Source: CAZZBK01 sp964652155
Lineage (GTDB): Bacteria > Planctomycetota > Planctomycetia > Pirellulales > PNKZ01
Assembly (NCBI GenBank): GCA_964652155.1
Contig: CAZZBK010000005.1
Location: 42,992 to 106,991, forward strand
Reading direction: 5' to 3'
Length of the DNA stretch: 64,000 nt
The translations under genes were made by a program, and so were the position numbers. Positions 26,301 to 34,894 of this stretch are shown piece by piece (the stretch's first letter is position 1; each line of letters begins with the position of its first letter). The notes beneath the pieces are model-generated. The model did not search any database, was not told where the DNA came from, and worked only from the letters and a program-made list of their open reading frames with translations.

Positions 26301-29300
26301 GCCAAGGACATCGAAGACAACACCAAAGCCAGCGTGCAATTGTTGCTGGCCAAGAACTTCTTCAAGAGCCAACGCTACGACGTGGCCCGCAGCGAATTCC
26401 AAACGGTCGTAAATCGTTACGGCAAAACGCCGCAGGCGATTGAGGCTGAATTTGGCATCGGCGAGGCGTACATGTCGCAAAAGGTGTACGACCAAGCCGA
26501 GTTGGTGTTTGACAAGCTCGTCAACAGCAAGGATCGCGACGTGGTTATCCGCGCCGAGTTTTTGCGCGGCGTGCTTGCCAATCGCCGCGGCGACCGTGAC
26601 GAAGCCCGCGAAATTTTCAAGAACGTGCTCGACCGCGTGCCGAGCATCGAGCTTGCCAACCAAGCGTTGTTCAATCTGGCGGAAGTGTACGGTGCCGAAC
26701 AGCGCTACATGGATCAGCTCGAACTGCTTCGCACGGTCGGCCGCTTGGGTCGCACCAGTCAACGTTGGCACGCCCCGGGCATGCCGGTTGCAATCGTCGT
26801 GCAAGACAGCGACCTGGGCATTAGTCGTGGGCACGCGCGCATTCCGGTCAAGGTGACGACCGAGCCGGGCGGCGACGAAGAGATTATCTACTTGTACAGC
26901 GGTGGTGCTGGCAAGGGCTTGTTCCGCGCCGATCTTGAGACCCGCTTGGGCAAGGTCACCAAGAGCGACAAGGTGCTGCAATTGACCGGTCGCGACACGA
27001 TCCGCGTCGATTATCCGGAAGAGTTCAAAGCCGAGTTCAAGTCGGTGCCGTTGTCCGATACCGAAATTCGCGTGGCCTCGGACGCCAAGTTCGAAGTGGC
27101 CAGCGCGAAGATCGTCGACGACAAGGAAGAAACCTTCAGCGAGCGTTTGGAACGCGAAGCCCGCGAGCGGGAAAATCAGCGCACTCGCGCCGCCGAAGAA
27201 CGTCCAAAAAATCAGGTTAAGCCAGGCAACTTGGTCTACGTCCGCGTGCAAGACCCGGACCGCGACATGACCGACGATGCCGACCAGGTGACCGTCAAGC
27301 TGGTCGCCACCAGTGGCGACCAAGTGCAAGTGAAGCTCACCGAGACTGGCCCGCACACGGGCATTTTCGAGGCCACGGCGCACACGGGCGATTTGCCCGC
27401 CGGCGCGCTGTCGAGCGACACCTCGATCGAGCACACGCCGCTCATGGCGATTGATAAGGATCCAAAATCGTACTGGCTCAGCGAGCCGGACGGCGCTACC
27501 CCCAAGATGCTCTCGGTCGACATGAAAGACCTGCGGACGGTCGATCACGTCACGATCGCGCCGCCGAAACCCGATCAGCAGGTCGCGGTTCGCGGCGAGA
27601 TTGAGGCCAGCAACGATGGCCGATTCTGGTTCCGACTGGGCTCGTATCCTCCGCAAGATTTGGCGGAGAGCGTGACGAGCGAAGGGGACCGCATGACCCG
27701 CAGCATTTATGAAGGCAACTACACGAGCTTTACCAAGTGGGACCAGGTGCTGGCCTTGGCGAAGAACCAAAAACCTTCGGATCAGTCGCTCGCCCAGGAC
27801 ATGAGCTACACGGTGGCCGACGAACCCGAAGGGGAGCGTGTGCGACAGAAGCCGCATGCCGCGATTTGGCACGGCAAGCTCGTGCAGCCCATTGCCGGCG
27901 CGGCGCGCTTTCAGTTGACGGGCTCGCGGAACGCGCTGGCCATCGATGGTCGGCTCGAGTTGCCCCTGGGCGATAACGTCCGCACGGTCGACGTGTGGCT
28001 CGAACAGGGCACGCATGACGTGACGGTGTTCACCGCCTCGGCCCCCAACGTGCCTGCGTTGGGAGCTCAGATCTCGCGCGAGGACCACAGCGCCACGCAG
28101 ATTAAGTACGTGCCGTTCGTGCCGGGCGACTTTGACTTGACCCGTGCCGAGGCCAAGCCGGCCCAGGTGCGCAAGCCGAGCGTGCTCGAAATCAAAGACG
28201 GCGTCTGGGACCTGAAGTTCGATCCCATCGCGGCCCGGCATGTCCGTTTCAATATTCGCGAGTACCTGGGCGAGGCGGTCGCGATCAGTCAGTTCAGCAT
28301 CCGCAGCGATGTCGAGAACAAACTGCATATTCCGACCGACGCCGATGTCCTCTCGCTCTCGACCAACGAGACGTTGGAAATCGCCGCCGGCGACAAGGTC
28401 ACCGCCACCTATGCCGACGAGTTGACTCAACTCGGGTCGGGCCGCAGTCAGTTGCTCAGCGCGACGCTGCTTGCGACCTACCATAACGGCCGAGCGACGA
28501 CGATCAATTTCGACTTCGTGCGTCAGCCTAGCGGCGTGGTGCAGGAAGTGCGTAAAGAGACCGTCCGCATTGATCCCGGCCAGCGGTTCATTGTCGAGAT
28601 TTCGGATTTCGACATGGATGTGTCCGAGGGTTCCGACGCGCTCAAGTTCCAAGTCTCGGTCAACAATGGCGAACCGCTCGAATTGACCGCCCTGGAACTC
28701 GGCCAGCAGCCAGGCATCTTCACCAAGGAAGTCGACACCTCGGCCACGGCTGAGGAAGGCAAGCTGACCGTCAAGGCCGGCGATCGCATCTATGTTCGTT
28801 ACGTCGACACTCAGAACACGTTCCCTGGCCATGCCGTGCCGCGCGAGGTGGTGGTGTATGTCGCCGAACCAAGCAACGCGAACGTGTACGTCATCGAGAC
28901 ACGCTACTTGCGTCCCAAGGCGCCGAGCAACGCTCCGGCGCGTACCATGTATCTGCCTGGGGCTGAAAAGCCGGTGGCGAACGTGGCCTTCGAGGCCCCG
29001 CTCACGGTCGAGGTCATCGATCCCGACGCCGCGCGTGACAGCCGCTCGACCGTGACCGTGCAGCTCACGACCACCACCGGCGTCAAGGTCGATGTCGATT
29101 GCGTAATCGCGCAGAGTCCGACCGGCGGACAGGATCGTAAGACGATCGAAGATGGCCGCTTCATCGGTCAGATTATCTTGCAGTTGGGTGGCAAAGACAG
29201 TCCGGACATCGTGCCGGTCGTGGCCGGCATGCCCCGCAATCTGCTCGGCGGCTCGAAGTTGCCCGAGGAGAGCGCCGAGGGGGAAGAGACCATCGTCACC

Positions 29301-30626
29301 CGCGTGCTCAACCTGACCGGCAAGGACATTGTCACGGCGAGCTACAAGGACGCCGAGCGATCCGATGGCATGGCCAAGGATTTGGCGGCCCAAGGACGTT
29401 TGATCGCCAACGGCGAGTTGGCCTGCGTCGATCGTGATTACGAAAAGCCGATCACGCAGTTACACGTCGGCGAAAAGTTGTTCCTTCGCGTTGCCGACGC
29501 CGACCTCGATACGTCCGACGATCGCGATCGCGCGCTGGTCACCGTGACCACCGAGCGTGGCGACAAGGAAACGATCGAACTCGAAGAGACGCTGACCCAC
29601 AGCGGGCTGTTCACCGGCTCGATTCTGCTCAAGCCGCAGGAAACTCCGGTGCAGGGCAACAGTACGCCCGAGGCTCCGATGCTCGAAACGTACTTTGGTG
29701 ACAAGATTACCGTGCAGTACCTCGACAAGTCGGCCAGCACCGAGAACGGCGAGCTGTTGCAATCGATCGAGGTACCCGTGGTGATTGGCACCGACGGCCT
29801 CGTGGCTGCGTTCAGCAAGACGTTCGGCGACGAGACGCTGGCCGTCGAGACCCAGTTCCACATCGCCGAGAGCTACTTCGAGTTGTTCAAGAGCCATCAG
29901 AAGCTCGAGCGCTCGGCCGAACAGCGGAGCGACCTCGAGTCGGGCCGCCGCGTGTTGCGTGAAGTGATGGAAGACTACTCGAACCCGAAGTACATTCCGC
30001 GCATCGCGTACCTGCTCGGCCAATTCTCGCAGGAACTGAAGGAGTGGTCCGACGCGGTCGACAACTACCAATTGATTGTCAAGCAGTATCCAGACAGCAC
30101 GCTGGCTGCGGACGCCCAGTACAAGTTGGCGCAGTGCTATGAAGAAGCTGGCGATTTCGATCAGGCGCTCGAGGCCTACGTGACGCTGGCCGCCACGTAT
30201 CCCAAGAGCCCGTTGATCGCCAACGTGATGGTGCGGATTGCCGAGTACTTCTTCAAGAACGAGAACTTCGAGATCTCGGCCCAGGTGGGCGAGAAATTCC
30301 TCGAACGATTCCAAGGACACGAATGGGGTCCGCGGATCGCCTTCCGTGTCGGCACGTGCTACTACAAGGCCAAGGAATTCAGCAAGGCTGGCAAGGCCTT
30401 CGATGAGTTCATCAAGGTGTTCCCTGACGATGAATTGTGTGCGATGGCCTATTTCTGGTCGGGCGAGAGTTGGCGCATGGGGGCCAATGTCCCCGAGGCC
30501 TTCCGTCGCTACAACAACTGTCGTTGGAAGTTCCCCTCGAGCGAGGCGGCCAAGTATGCCTTGGGTCGTTTGGCATTGCCTGAAATGCTCCGTCAGTTCG
30601 AGGCCGAGGCGAATGTGGAACAGTAG
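23394..30626 (+). CDS. giant exported TPR and beta-module protein (2410 aa)
   Basis: Starts at the ATG at 23394 (GAAGGA upstream, signal peptide LFALCCLSLALFQVAFAQ). About residues 30-1120 are a long array of TPR/helical-hairpin repeats. From about 1125 to 2130 come at least four or five beta modules with calcium-like acidic turns: VQDPDRDMTDDADQVTVKL, ISDFDMDVSEGSDALKFQV, VIDPDAARDSRSTVTVQL, VADADLDTSDDRDRALVTV, each followed by a GDxE strand, an ETxxHTGIF or THSGLF motif and a GDxIxVxYxD strand. Between the second and third lies a discoidin-like segment (residues about 1345-1645) split by a PA14-like insertion (AIWHGKLVQPIAGAARFQLT). Residues 2135-2400 are BamD/YbgF-like TPRs. Probably periplasmic or surface exposed. 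Function unknown; genomic context ties it to ExbB/ExbD. Confidence 0.85.
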   Translation: MRKLFALCCLSLALFQVAFAQNAPKADDQITKLESDLSKQRDSSPEAAETMVKLASLYEQEGRVFGLIRVGQSFSTTHLTHPQHKAMMLKLLDGLQATSRNKEIVTTARQFLQRYANDPAASGKVEMRLASALDQLDDRPRAAEAHDAVWQRQGNSPDGIQAALRAIVLYESQNAKPAGLAAATIAEAAVDKLPAGELSTRFGLQAVSIYHRFSEWAKSNAAGLKLIKKNAPMNVEQRTALHSLLAQNDANLGQRMNAVENIKKVRAIYPTRDLLVRQIGELNAANALPELMQPLVDEYFQKYPTREDRFTYKALLPAAYLRAKNKDRAIAILRELVPELPNDLSTAALFVQEFADKPEAYPEAEKVLLAAIAKNPANAVGARYVLALNLYRDRVKDLDKARKAARELIAQSNHFNTWSTDVIGWLWGTPENDQAFQNDVKLVLQVREAQGHLAFLRGYPKAWFQQVKSNKDLKDRATLVRDQADAADKSATLALWVDTESTNAKNALESRAKLVSPGFYEKLSDIQARLLLVSLAEGVRYVGAAESRARSIEYYGRAAKRFPKDYPLAQSYLEVCTDHGTPEIGKEAALTLLKLDPPGNNSEVYRRLLWAADKAKDPALAKSAWTWITAAMQKYGFEPGNASYCGDVLDRLGMTAEALAHWKKCIEVIPNNYESRTCAERLLAKLPPEQKQPFLKDLLTKKLDYHGQYAWWLAQELLKSPEPNKFADLPGAEKVLRDSRKLQDERGIAPWGIDDLTLQQWMDGVRTNAMIDDATKKKVYTLVNDMRLQRSRAVAQLALLEMTPPEQIKPLQHILNYQAATTFVGNDAYDWDVLMTYAQAAMIRKDYTAAATLVTGMLANVPNADAKRKQTGRDIVGQSYARMGAAGLSIDESSPIAPLLQAALYLRLGDERLAFDTYSANRKLFDENREQMPVDLVLFVCDNHIAAGGDENHDRAEDILRGWLIKFSEAKDIEDNTKASVQLLLAKNFFKSQRYDVARSEFQTVVNRYGKTPQAIEAEFGIGEAYMSQKVYDQAELVFDKLVNSKDRDVVIRAEFLRGVLANRRGDRDEAREIFKNVLDRVPSIELANQALFNLAEVYGAEQRYMDQLELLRTVGRLGRTSQRWHAPGMPVAIVVQDSDLGISRGHARIPVKVTTEPGGDEEIIYLYSGGAGKGLFRADLETRLGKVTKSDKVLQLTGRDTIRVDYPEEFKAEFKSVPLSDTEIRVASDAKFEVASAKIVDDKEETFSERLEREARERENQRTRAAEERPKNQVKPGNLVYVRVQDPDRDMTDDADQVTVKLVATSGDQVQVKLTETGPHTGIFEATAHTGDLPAGALSSDTSIEHTPLMAIDKDPKSYWLSEPDGATPKMLSVDMKDLRTVDHVTIAPPKPDQQVAVRGEIEASNDGRFWFRLGSYPPQDLAESVTSEGDRMTRSIYEGNYTSFTKWDQVLALAKNQKPSDQSLAQDMSYTVADEPEGERVRQKPHAAIWHGKLVQPIAGAARFQLTGSRNALAIDGRLELPLGDNVRTVDVWLEQGTHDVTVFTASAPNVPALGAQISREDHSATQIKYVPFVPGDFDLTRAEAKPAQVRKPSVLEIKDGVWDLKFDPIAARHVRFNIREYLGEAVAISQFSIRSDVENKLHIPTDADVLSLSTNETLEIAAGDKVTATYADELTQLGSGRSQLLSATLLATYHNGRATTINFDFVRQPSGVVQEVRKETVRIDPGQRFIVEISDFDMDVSEGSDALKFQVSVNNGEPLELTALELGQQPGIFTKEVDTSATAEEGKLTVKAGDRIYVRYVDTQNTFPGHAVPREVVVYVAEPSNANVYVIETRYLRPKAPSNAPARTMYLPGAEKPVANVAFEAPLTVEVIDPDAARDSRSTVTVQLTTTTGVKVDVDCVIAQSPTGGQDRKTIEDGRFIGQIILQLGGKDSPDIVPVVAGMPRNLLGGSKLPEESAEGEETIVTRVLNLTGKDIVTASYKDAERSDGMAKDLAAQGRLIANGELACVDRDYEKPITQLHVGEKLFLRVADADLDTSDDRDRALVTVTTERGDKETIELEETLTHSGLFTGSILLKPQETPVQGNSTPEAPMLETYFGDKITVQYLDKSASTENGELLQSIEVPVVIGTDGLVAAFSKTFGDETLAVETQFHIAESYFELFKSHQKLERSAEQRSDLESGRRVLREVMEDYSNPKYIPRIAYLLGQFSQELKEWSDAVDNYQLIVKQYPDSTLAADAQYKLAQCYEEAGDFDQALEAYVTLAATYPKSPLIANVMVRIAEYFFKNENFEISAQVGEKFLERFQGHEWGPRIAFRVGTCYYKAKEFSKAGKAFDEFIKVFPDDELCAMAYFWSGESWRMGANVPEAFRRYNNCRWKFPSSEAAKYALGRLALPEMLRQFEAEANVEQ

Positions 30627-30878
30627 AAAAGTAGGCCGAGGGGCAGTCGACAGAGAGCAGGTCAGTGAGTGAGGAGTTGAGATCGTTATTGAGGTTCAGG
30701 TAATGAAGTTGAGTAGGACGAGCAGCGGGAGTCCGATCATAGCGGCCTCGCGTAGCTCGGCCTGTTAAGCTGATTATCTGAGGATTAATAGCCAAGCATT
30801 CGACGCGAGCACTTTCTAGGAACGTGCGATGTCGAGCGCTTGTGGCCCGTGGAACATCATTTTTCGAGAACCTTTGCG

Positions 30879-31781
30879 ATGTTGTATCTGTTTGCTCAAG
30901 TGGTTGATAAAGCAACGCAGGCTGTGAACAAGGCGGCTGAAAAGGCGGCCGAAGCAGCTCCAGCCGTGGCGGAGAAGGCGGCCGAGGTTGCCAAGGACGC
31001 GGGCGAAGCGGCCCAAGCCGTGGGCGAAAAGGCGGCCGAAGCCGCCGCCGCGGCCCCAGCTTGGTACGAAGAACTGCTCAAGAGCGGCGCCTTGGGTTAC
31101 ATGATGGATGGCGGCCTCTTCATGTGGCCGATCTTCTTCCTCGGTGTGCTAGCCTTCGGCGTCATCATCGAGCGCTATCGCAGCCTCAAAATGTTGTCGA
31201 CCAGCACCGAACAACTTCGGCACAAAGTGCTCGAACTGCTGCAACACGATCAGGCCGAAGAAGCCCTGCGGTTGTGCGACGAGCAGCAAGGTCCCGTGCC
31301 GGCTATTTTGGCCGCCGGGTTGCGCAAGTTCGTCGTGCTGCGGCGACTCAATAACGATCCCGCCGTGATCGAAGAAAAGGTTGTCAAGGCGATGGACGAT
31401 TATGGCGTACACGTCACCGCGGCCCTGGAAAATCATCTGCCGATTCTGGCCACGGTCTCCAGTGTCGCCCCAATGATCGGCTTCCTTGGCACGGTTCAGG
31501 GGATGGTGATTTCATTTGCCGACATTGTCGCCACGCTCGGTGAGCAAAACATCGTTGCCGCCGCCGCCGCGGGTATTATGACGGCGCTGCTCACCACGGT
31601 GCTCGGGCTGGTCGTGGGCATCCCGGCCTTCACCGCGTTCAACTACTTCACCAGCGTCATCAACCGCTTCGTGCTCGATGTCGAAGAGTCGGCCACCGAA
31701 CTGATCGAGGCCGTCACGTTGCAGATGGCGGTCAACCAGCAGGCCGGCGACCCGTCGGTCGAAGCTGGCGCGGCCAGCTAA
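30879..31781 (+). CDS. exbB: MotA/TolQ/ExbB family proton-channel protein
   Basis: 300 residues from the ATG at 30879. An unusual N-terminal stretch of about 55 residues is built of Ala/Lys/Glu repeats (VNKAAEKAAEAAPAVAEKAA), likely a long amphipathic helix. Then come three transmembrane segments typical of ExbB/TolQ: GLFMWPIFFLGVLAFGVIIE (near residue 80), ILATVSSVAPMIGFLGTVQG (near 190) and AGIMTALLTTVLGLVVGIPA (near 230). The GFLGTVQGM loop and the TALLTTVLGL pore helix are conserved. With ExbD/TolR it forms the inner-membrane channel that couples proton flow to envelope work. 252 bases without a gene precede it, so it may have its own promoter; the ExbD gene starts 40 bases downstream. 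Confidence 0.93.
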   Translation: MLYLFAQVVDKATQAVNKAAEKAAEAAPAVAEKAAEVAKDAGEAAQAVGEKAAEAAAAAPAWYEELLKSGALGYMMDGGLFMWPIFFLGVLAFGVIIERYRSLKMLSTSTEQLRHKVLELLQHDQAEEALRLCDEQQGPVPAILAAGLRKFVVLRRLNNDPAVIEEKVVKAMDDYGVHVTAALENHLPILATVSSVAPMIGFLGTVQGMVISFADIVATLGEQNIVAAAAAGIMTALLTTVLGLVVGIPAFTAFNYFTSVINRFVLDVEESATELIEAVTLQMAVNQQAGDPSVEAGAAS

Positions 31782-31821
31782 TCGCGATCGTCCCACACTT
31801 CATCGCACGGCTCTTCGCCCC

Positions 31822-32253
31822 ATGAAACTTCGTCGCTCAGCCAACAAGATGCTGATCGAGCCGCCGAGCGTGGCCACGGGGGATATTGCGTTCAATCTGC
31901 TCGTGTTTTTTCTGGTCTGTGCGTCGACGCAGCCAGATAAGGGACGGAAGCAGGAAATTCCTCGCAGCGACCCGCAACAGCAACAGACCGAGCAGAGCCA
32001 GAATATCGAGGTGCAGCTCACGCGCACGACAGCGACCATCAACGGCCAACCCACGGAACTGCCCAGTTTCATGGAGAAGCTACGTGTTATGTTAGCCGAA
32101 AAGACCAAGCCCGAGGATAAGGTCGTGGTTGTCAAAAGTACCCCCGACACACCGTATGACCATTGGATTCTGATCACCGGTCTGATCGATCAGGCCGGCG
32201 GCATCGTGACGTTGCAGTTAGAAGAAGAGCAAACCGTCGTGACAGGAAATTAG
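31822..32253 (+). CDS. exbD: ExbD/TolR-family protein, first copy
   Basis: 143 residues. A short cytoplasmic N-terminus, one transmembrane helix with the essential aspartate (VATGDIAFNLLVFFLVCAST, Asp near residue 21), a Gln-rich linker and a periplasmic ExbD-type domain with VQLTRTTATINGQPTEL and KVVVVKSTPDTPYDHWILIT. The aspartate is the proton carrier in the ExbB channel. The stop codon lies directly against a 100-N gap, so the distance to the next gene is unknown. Confidence 0.9.
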   Translation: MKLRRSANKMLIEPPSVATGDIAFNLLVFFLVCASTQPDKGRKQEIPRSDPQQQQTEQSQNIEVQLTRTTATINGQPTELPSFMEKLRVMLAEKTKPEDKVVVVKSTPDTPYDHWILITGLIDQAGGIVTLQLEEEQTVVTGN

Positions 32254-32353
32254 NNNNNNNNNNNNNNNNNNNNNNNNNNNNNNNNNNNNNNNNNNNNNNN
32301 NNNNNNNNNNNNNNNNNNNNNNNNNNNNNNNNNNNNNNNNNNNNNNNNNNNNN
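32254..32353. other. assembly gap (100 N)
   Basis: Exactly 100 undetermined bases between the two ExbD genes; a conventional placeholder, so the real length is unknown and a small gene could be hidden. The neighbouring paralogous sequences may have caused the break. Confidence 0.95.
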
Positions 32354-32761
32354 ATGAAAATCGTCCGGCGAACTTACAAAGTCGAGGTGCCCAGCGTCGC
32401 GATGGGAGACATCGCGTTCAATCTGCTGGTGTTCTTCGTCATTTTGGCCCGGGCGCAAGACGACAGTCATCTCAAGTGGCAGGCCGCGTCGACTCAAAAA
32501 GTCGAAGGGGCCAAGCAGAACAAGGTGAGCGTGGTGGTCGACGTCAATAGCAAGCTGTATCTCAACGGTCGCGAGATTGGCATCGCCAACCTCGCCAACG
32601 AAATCGAAGGGATGCTGGGCAACGCACCGGCGGGGCAACGCACGGTACTGCTCAAAATCAACAAGTCGGCGCAGGCCTTGCGTTTCGAGCCCATTCTCGA
32701 AGCGGTGAGCCAGGCCGGCGGTGAAATCATTCACGTTCTCGATGAGAAAAAGGAGCCTTAA
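32354..32761 (+). CDS. exbD: ExbD/TolR-family protein, second copy
   Basis: 135 residues as visible; the ATG is the first base after the assembly gap, so the true start may lie inside it. The N-terminal helix VAMGDIAFNLLVFFVILARA matches that of the first copy almost exactly, with the same aspartate, while the periplasmic domains (VVVDVNSKLYLNGREIGIAN) have diverged. Two different ExbD paralogues behind one ExbB suggests a heteromeric channel. The next gene starts 2 bases after the stop. Confidence 0.88.
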   Translation: MKIVRRTYKVEVPSVAMGDIAFNLLVFFVILARAQDDSHLKWQAASTQKVEGAKQNKVSVVVDVNSKLYLNGREIGIANLANEIEGMLGNAPAGQRTVLLKINKSAQALRFEPILEAVSQAGGEIIHVLDEKKEP

Positions 32762-32763
32762 TC

Positions 32764-33279
32764 ATGGCCGACGGTCAATCGCCACGCGGATTAAAAGGGG
32801 ACATCTATCGCGCGCGCGAAGGGGTGTCGGCCTCGGCCGATGAACTCAAGTCGTTTATCGCGCAGTTCCGCGGCAAGAGTCCGCAGGAAGTGATGGGGGT
32901 GATCGGCGGCAGCGGACTCGTGCAAGCCACGATCCAAGCGACGGTTGTGACCATCCTTGGCATGGCGCTGTTCACCGTCGGGCCCTATCTGATGAACAAG
33001 GCGATGCCGCCGGTCAAAAAAGTCGCGGCCGCTCCGGCGCCAGCGGCTAAACCGGCCGAGACGAAAATTGCCGACACCACTCAGCAACCGGCCGCGTCAG
33101 GGGCCTCCGCCCAGGGAGGCGCCGCCGCGCCGCCACCCGCTGGCGAGAAGCTCGACCCGGCCAACGCAACCAACAAGCAGATCATGGATAAGCTCGGGGT
33201 GGGACAAACCAAAACGGCGGACCCCAAGTCCAACCCGCTCGAAAACTCGGCCGACGATCTGCTCAAGGACCTCAAGTAA
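32764..33279 (+). CDS. single-pass membrane protein with Ala/Pro-rich periplasmic tail (TonB-shaped)
   Basis: 171 residues, starting 2 bases after the second exbD stop, hence tightly coupled. An N-terminal soluble part of about 60 residues, one transmembrane helix (QATVVTILGMALFTVGPYLM near residues 60-80), then VKKVAAAPAPAAKPAETKIA and a further Ala/Pro/Gly-rich, disordered-looking tail. This overall shape (cytoplasmic N-terminus, one helix, proline/alanine-rich periplasmic extension) resembles TonB/TolA, and it sits where TonB often is, but no TonB C-terminal fold and no transmembrane SHLS-type histidine motif are seen. I recognise no family; an energy-transducing linker role is inference. 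Confidence 0.7.
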   Translation: MADGQSPRGLKGDIYRAREGVSASADELKSFIAQFRGKSPQEVMGVIGGSGLVQATIQATVVTILGMALFTVGPYLMNKAMPPVKKVAAAPAPAAKPAETKIADTTQQPAASGASAQGGAAAPPPAGEKLDPANATNKQIMDKLGVGQTKTADPKSNPLENSADDLLKDLK

Positions 33280-33321
33280 CTCGCAGCCCCTTTTACATCA
33301 CGTGTTATTCGCGTTGTTCGC

Positions 33322-34875
33322 ATGAGTGATTCGTCGCGTCCCAATCGATTCGCCATCATCCTGACGGTTCTTGCCGGCATGGTCTGGTTGGCGCTGATCG
33401 CCGCGTGGCTCGCGCATGCCATCCCGCCCGAGGTCGATCTGGAAGAGTGGGGCATTCCGGACCGCATCCTGTTCACGCAGCCGACCTACGCGCTGCTCTT
33501 TAGCGGCGCGGCGGCGCTCGCGCTCTACTGGCTTTATACCTCGCGCGGCTGGGCGATTCGCTCGCGGCTGTTCGTGGCCTCGCTCGCCTTGTTGCCGCTG
33601 TGGCAGTTCGGTGTCTTCGCGGCCGACGCGCTCGACTTCCCCGCGGTGCGTGTGTTTCTGGCCGATGGCGGGTTGGCGCTGAGCTTTGTCGCCGGGCTCG
33701 TGTGGGTCATCTGGTATGTCGAGCAGCGCTGGCAGCAATATGTTCGCCAATTGTCCGTGGAGCAGCCCAGCGAACAGGAATGGCTCTGGAACCCGCTGCA
33801 TCCCGAGGCCTGGTATTACAAGCGCGGCTGGTTGTCGGTTGTCACGCGCTCGCGTCTGTGGAAAGCGATGTTTCGCTCCGCGGAGATGCAGCCGCGCGGC
33901 ATGGCTAATCGCAAGCTCGCGCAGTCGCTCAATGTGCTGGTCACCTATTCGTTCGTGTTCTTTGCCCTATTTCTGCTCGCGGGCCAGCTTGGCGGATGCA
34001 AAGAGATTTACGAAATGCCCGCCGGTGGCGGCAAAGAGCAGTCGATCGCCCAGACGGTGAAGATCCAAAAGGTGGTCAAGAAAAAATTCATCGTCAACCC
34101 CTTCAGCGCGATCATCTTCAAGCCACCCCCGATCGATGAGGTGAAGTTGCAACTCATCGAGATCACGGCCCATAAGTACGCCATCGGTCAAGGCGAAGGG
34201 GATGGCGCAGGCTTTTCCGGCGGCACCAGCCGCGGCAAGGTCCGTTTCATTCGCCTCGAGTATAGCGGCGGCGACTGGAATCAGGATTTCGGGGTCGGGG
34301 CGGACCAGAACTTGTTGATCCAGTACGGCGTCCGCACCAGCCAGCAAGTTGCCGACCAGACCGAGTCGCGCACCGTCATGCAACTCGCGGGCTTCCCGGC
34401 GGGCAAAAGCCCTCCGCTGGTCTACCTGACCGGTCAAAAGAATGTCACGCTATCGAAGAACGAAGCCAAAACCTTGCGCGAGTACCTGCTCGAAAAGCAG
34501 GGCATGCTCTTCGGCGACAACGGTGGCAGCTCGCACTTTCATAACCAGTTCTTCGCCATGATGCGGCAGGTGACCCCCGAGATTGAGCCGGTCCGAATTC
34601 CGCTCGACGACGTGATCCATCGGGTCCCCTATCACTTGCCCTTTTTGCCCTACGTCGCGCCCCACGGCGGCCGCGAGGCTTGGGGATGGAAGAAAGACGG
34701 TCGTTGGATATGCTACTATCACCCGGGCGACATTGGCGACGCCTGGAGCGATGGTCACTCGGGCGTCAAAGCTGAAGTGTGGGAAGCCTGTTATCAGTTG
34801 GGCACCAACGTCATCTTTTACGCCCATGCCGAGTACAATAAGTGGTTGATGGCCCGCAAGCAGCAAAAGAAATAA
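33322..34875 (+). CDS. multi-pass membrane protein with C-terminal DUF4159 domain
   Basis: 517 residues. Transmembrane helices at about residues 10-35, 55-75, 82-100, 112-132 and 215-235 (VLVTYSFVFFALFLLAGQLG), then a charged linker (VKIQKVVKKKFIVNPFSAII). From about 305 to the end is a DUF4159-like domain: VRFIRLEYSGGDWNQDFG, LLIQYGVRTSQQV, LREYLLEKQGMLFGDNGGSS and RWICYYHPGDIGDAWSDGHS. DUF4159 has a glutamine-amidotransferase-like fold without proven activity and is often found beside MoxR/BatA- or Exb-type membrane systems. Its position in the ExbBD block suggests a structural or ligand-sensing part of that complex. Confidence 0.8.
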   Translation: MSDSSRPNRFAIILTVLAGMVWLALIAAWLAHAIPPEVDLEEWGIPDRILFTQPTYALLFSGAAALALYWLYTSRGWAIRSRLFVASLALLPLWQFGVFAADALDFPAVRVFLADGGLALSFVAGLVWVIWYVEQRWQQYVRQLSVEQPSEQEWLWNPLHPEAWYYKRGWLSVVTRSRLWKAMFRSAEMQPRGMANRKLAQSLNVLVTYSFVFFALFLLAGQLGGCKEIYEMPAGGGKEQSIAQTVKIQKVVKKKFIVNPFSAIIFKPPPIDEVKLQLIEITAHKYAIGQGEGDGAGFSGGTSRGKVRFIRLEYSGGDWNQDFGVGADQNLLIQYGVRTSQQVADQTESRTVMQLAGFPAGKSPPLVYLTGQKNVTLSKNEAKTLREYLLEKQGMLFGDNGGSSHFHNQFFAMMRQVTPEIEPVRIPLDDVIHRVPYHLPFLPYVAPHGGREAWGWKKDGRWICYYHPGDIGDAWSDGHSGVKAEVWEACYQLGTNVIFYAHAEYNKWLMARKQQKK

Positions 34876-34894
34876 TTTCGCGGAGGAGATGGCG

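Noticed and set aside
25599..29393. 1264-codon open frame antisense to the giant TPR gene
   Set aside because: Its openness follows from the codon usage of the sense gene; no domain, signal peptide or ribosome-binding site is seen.
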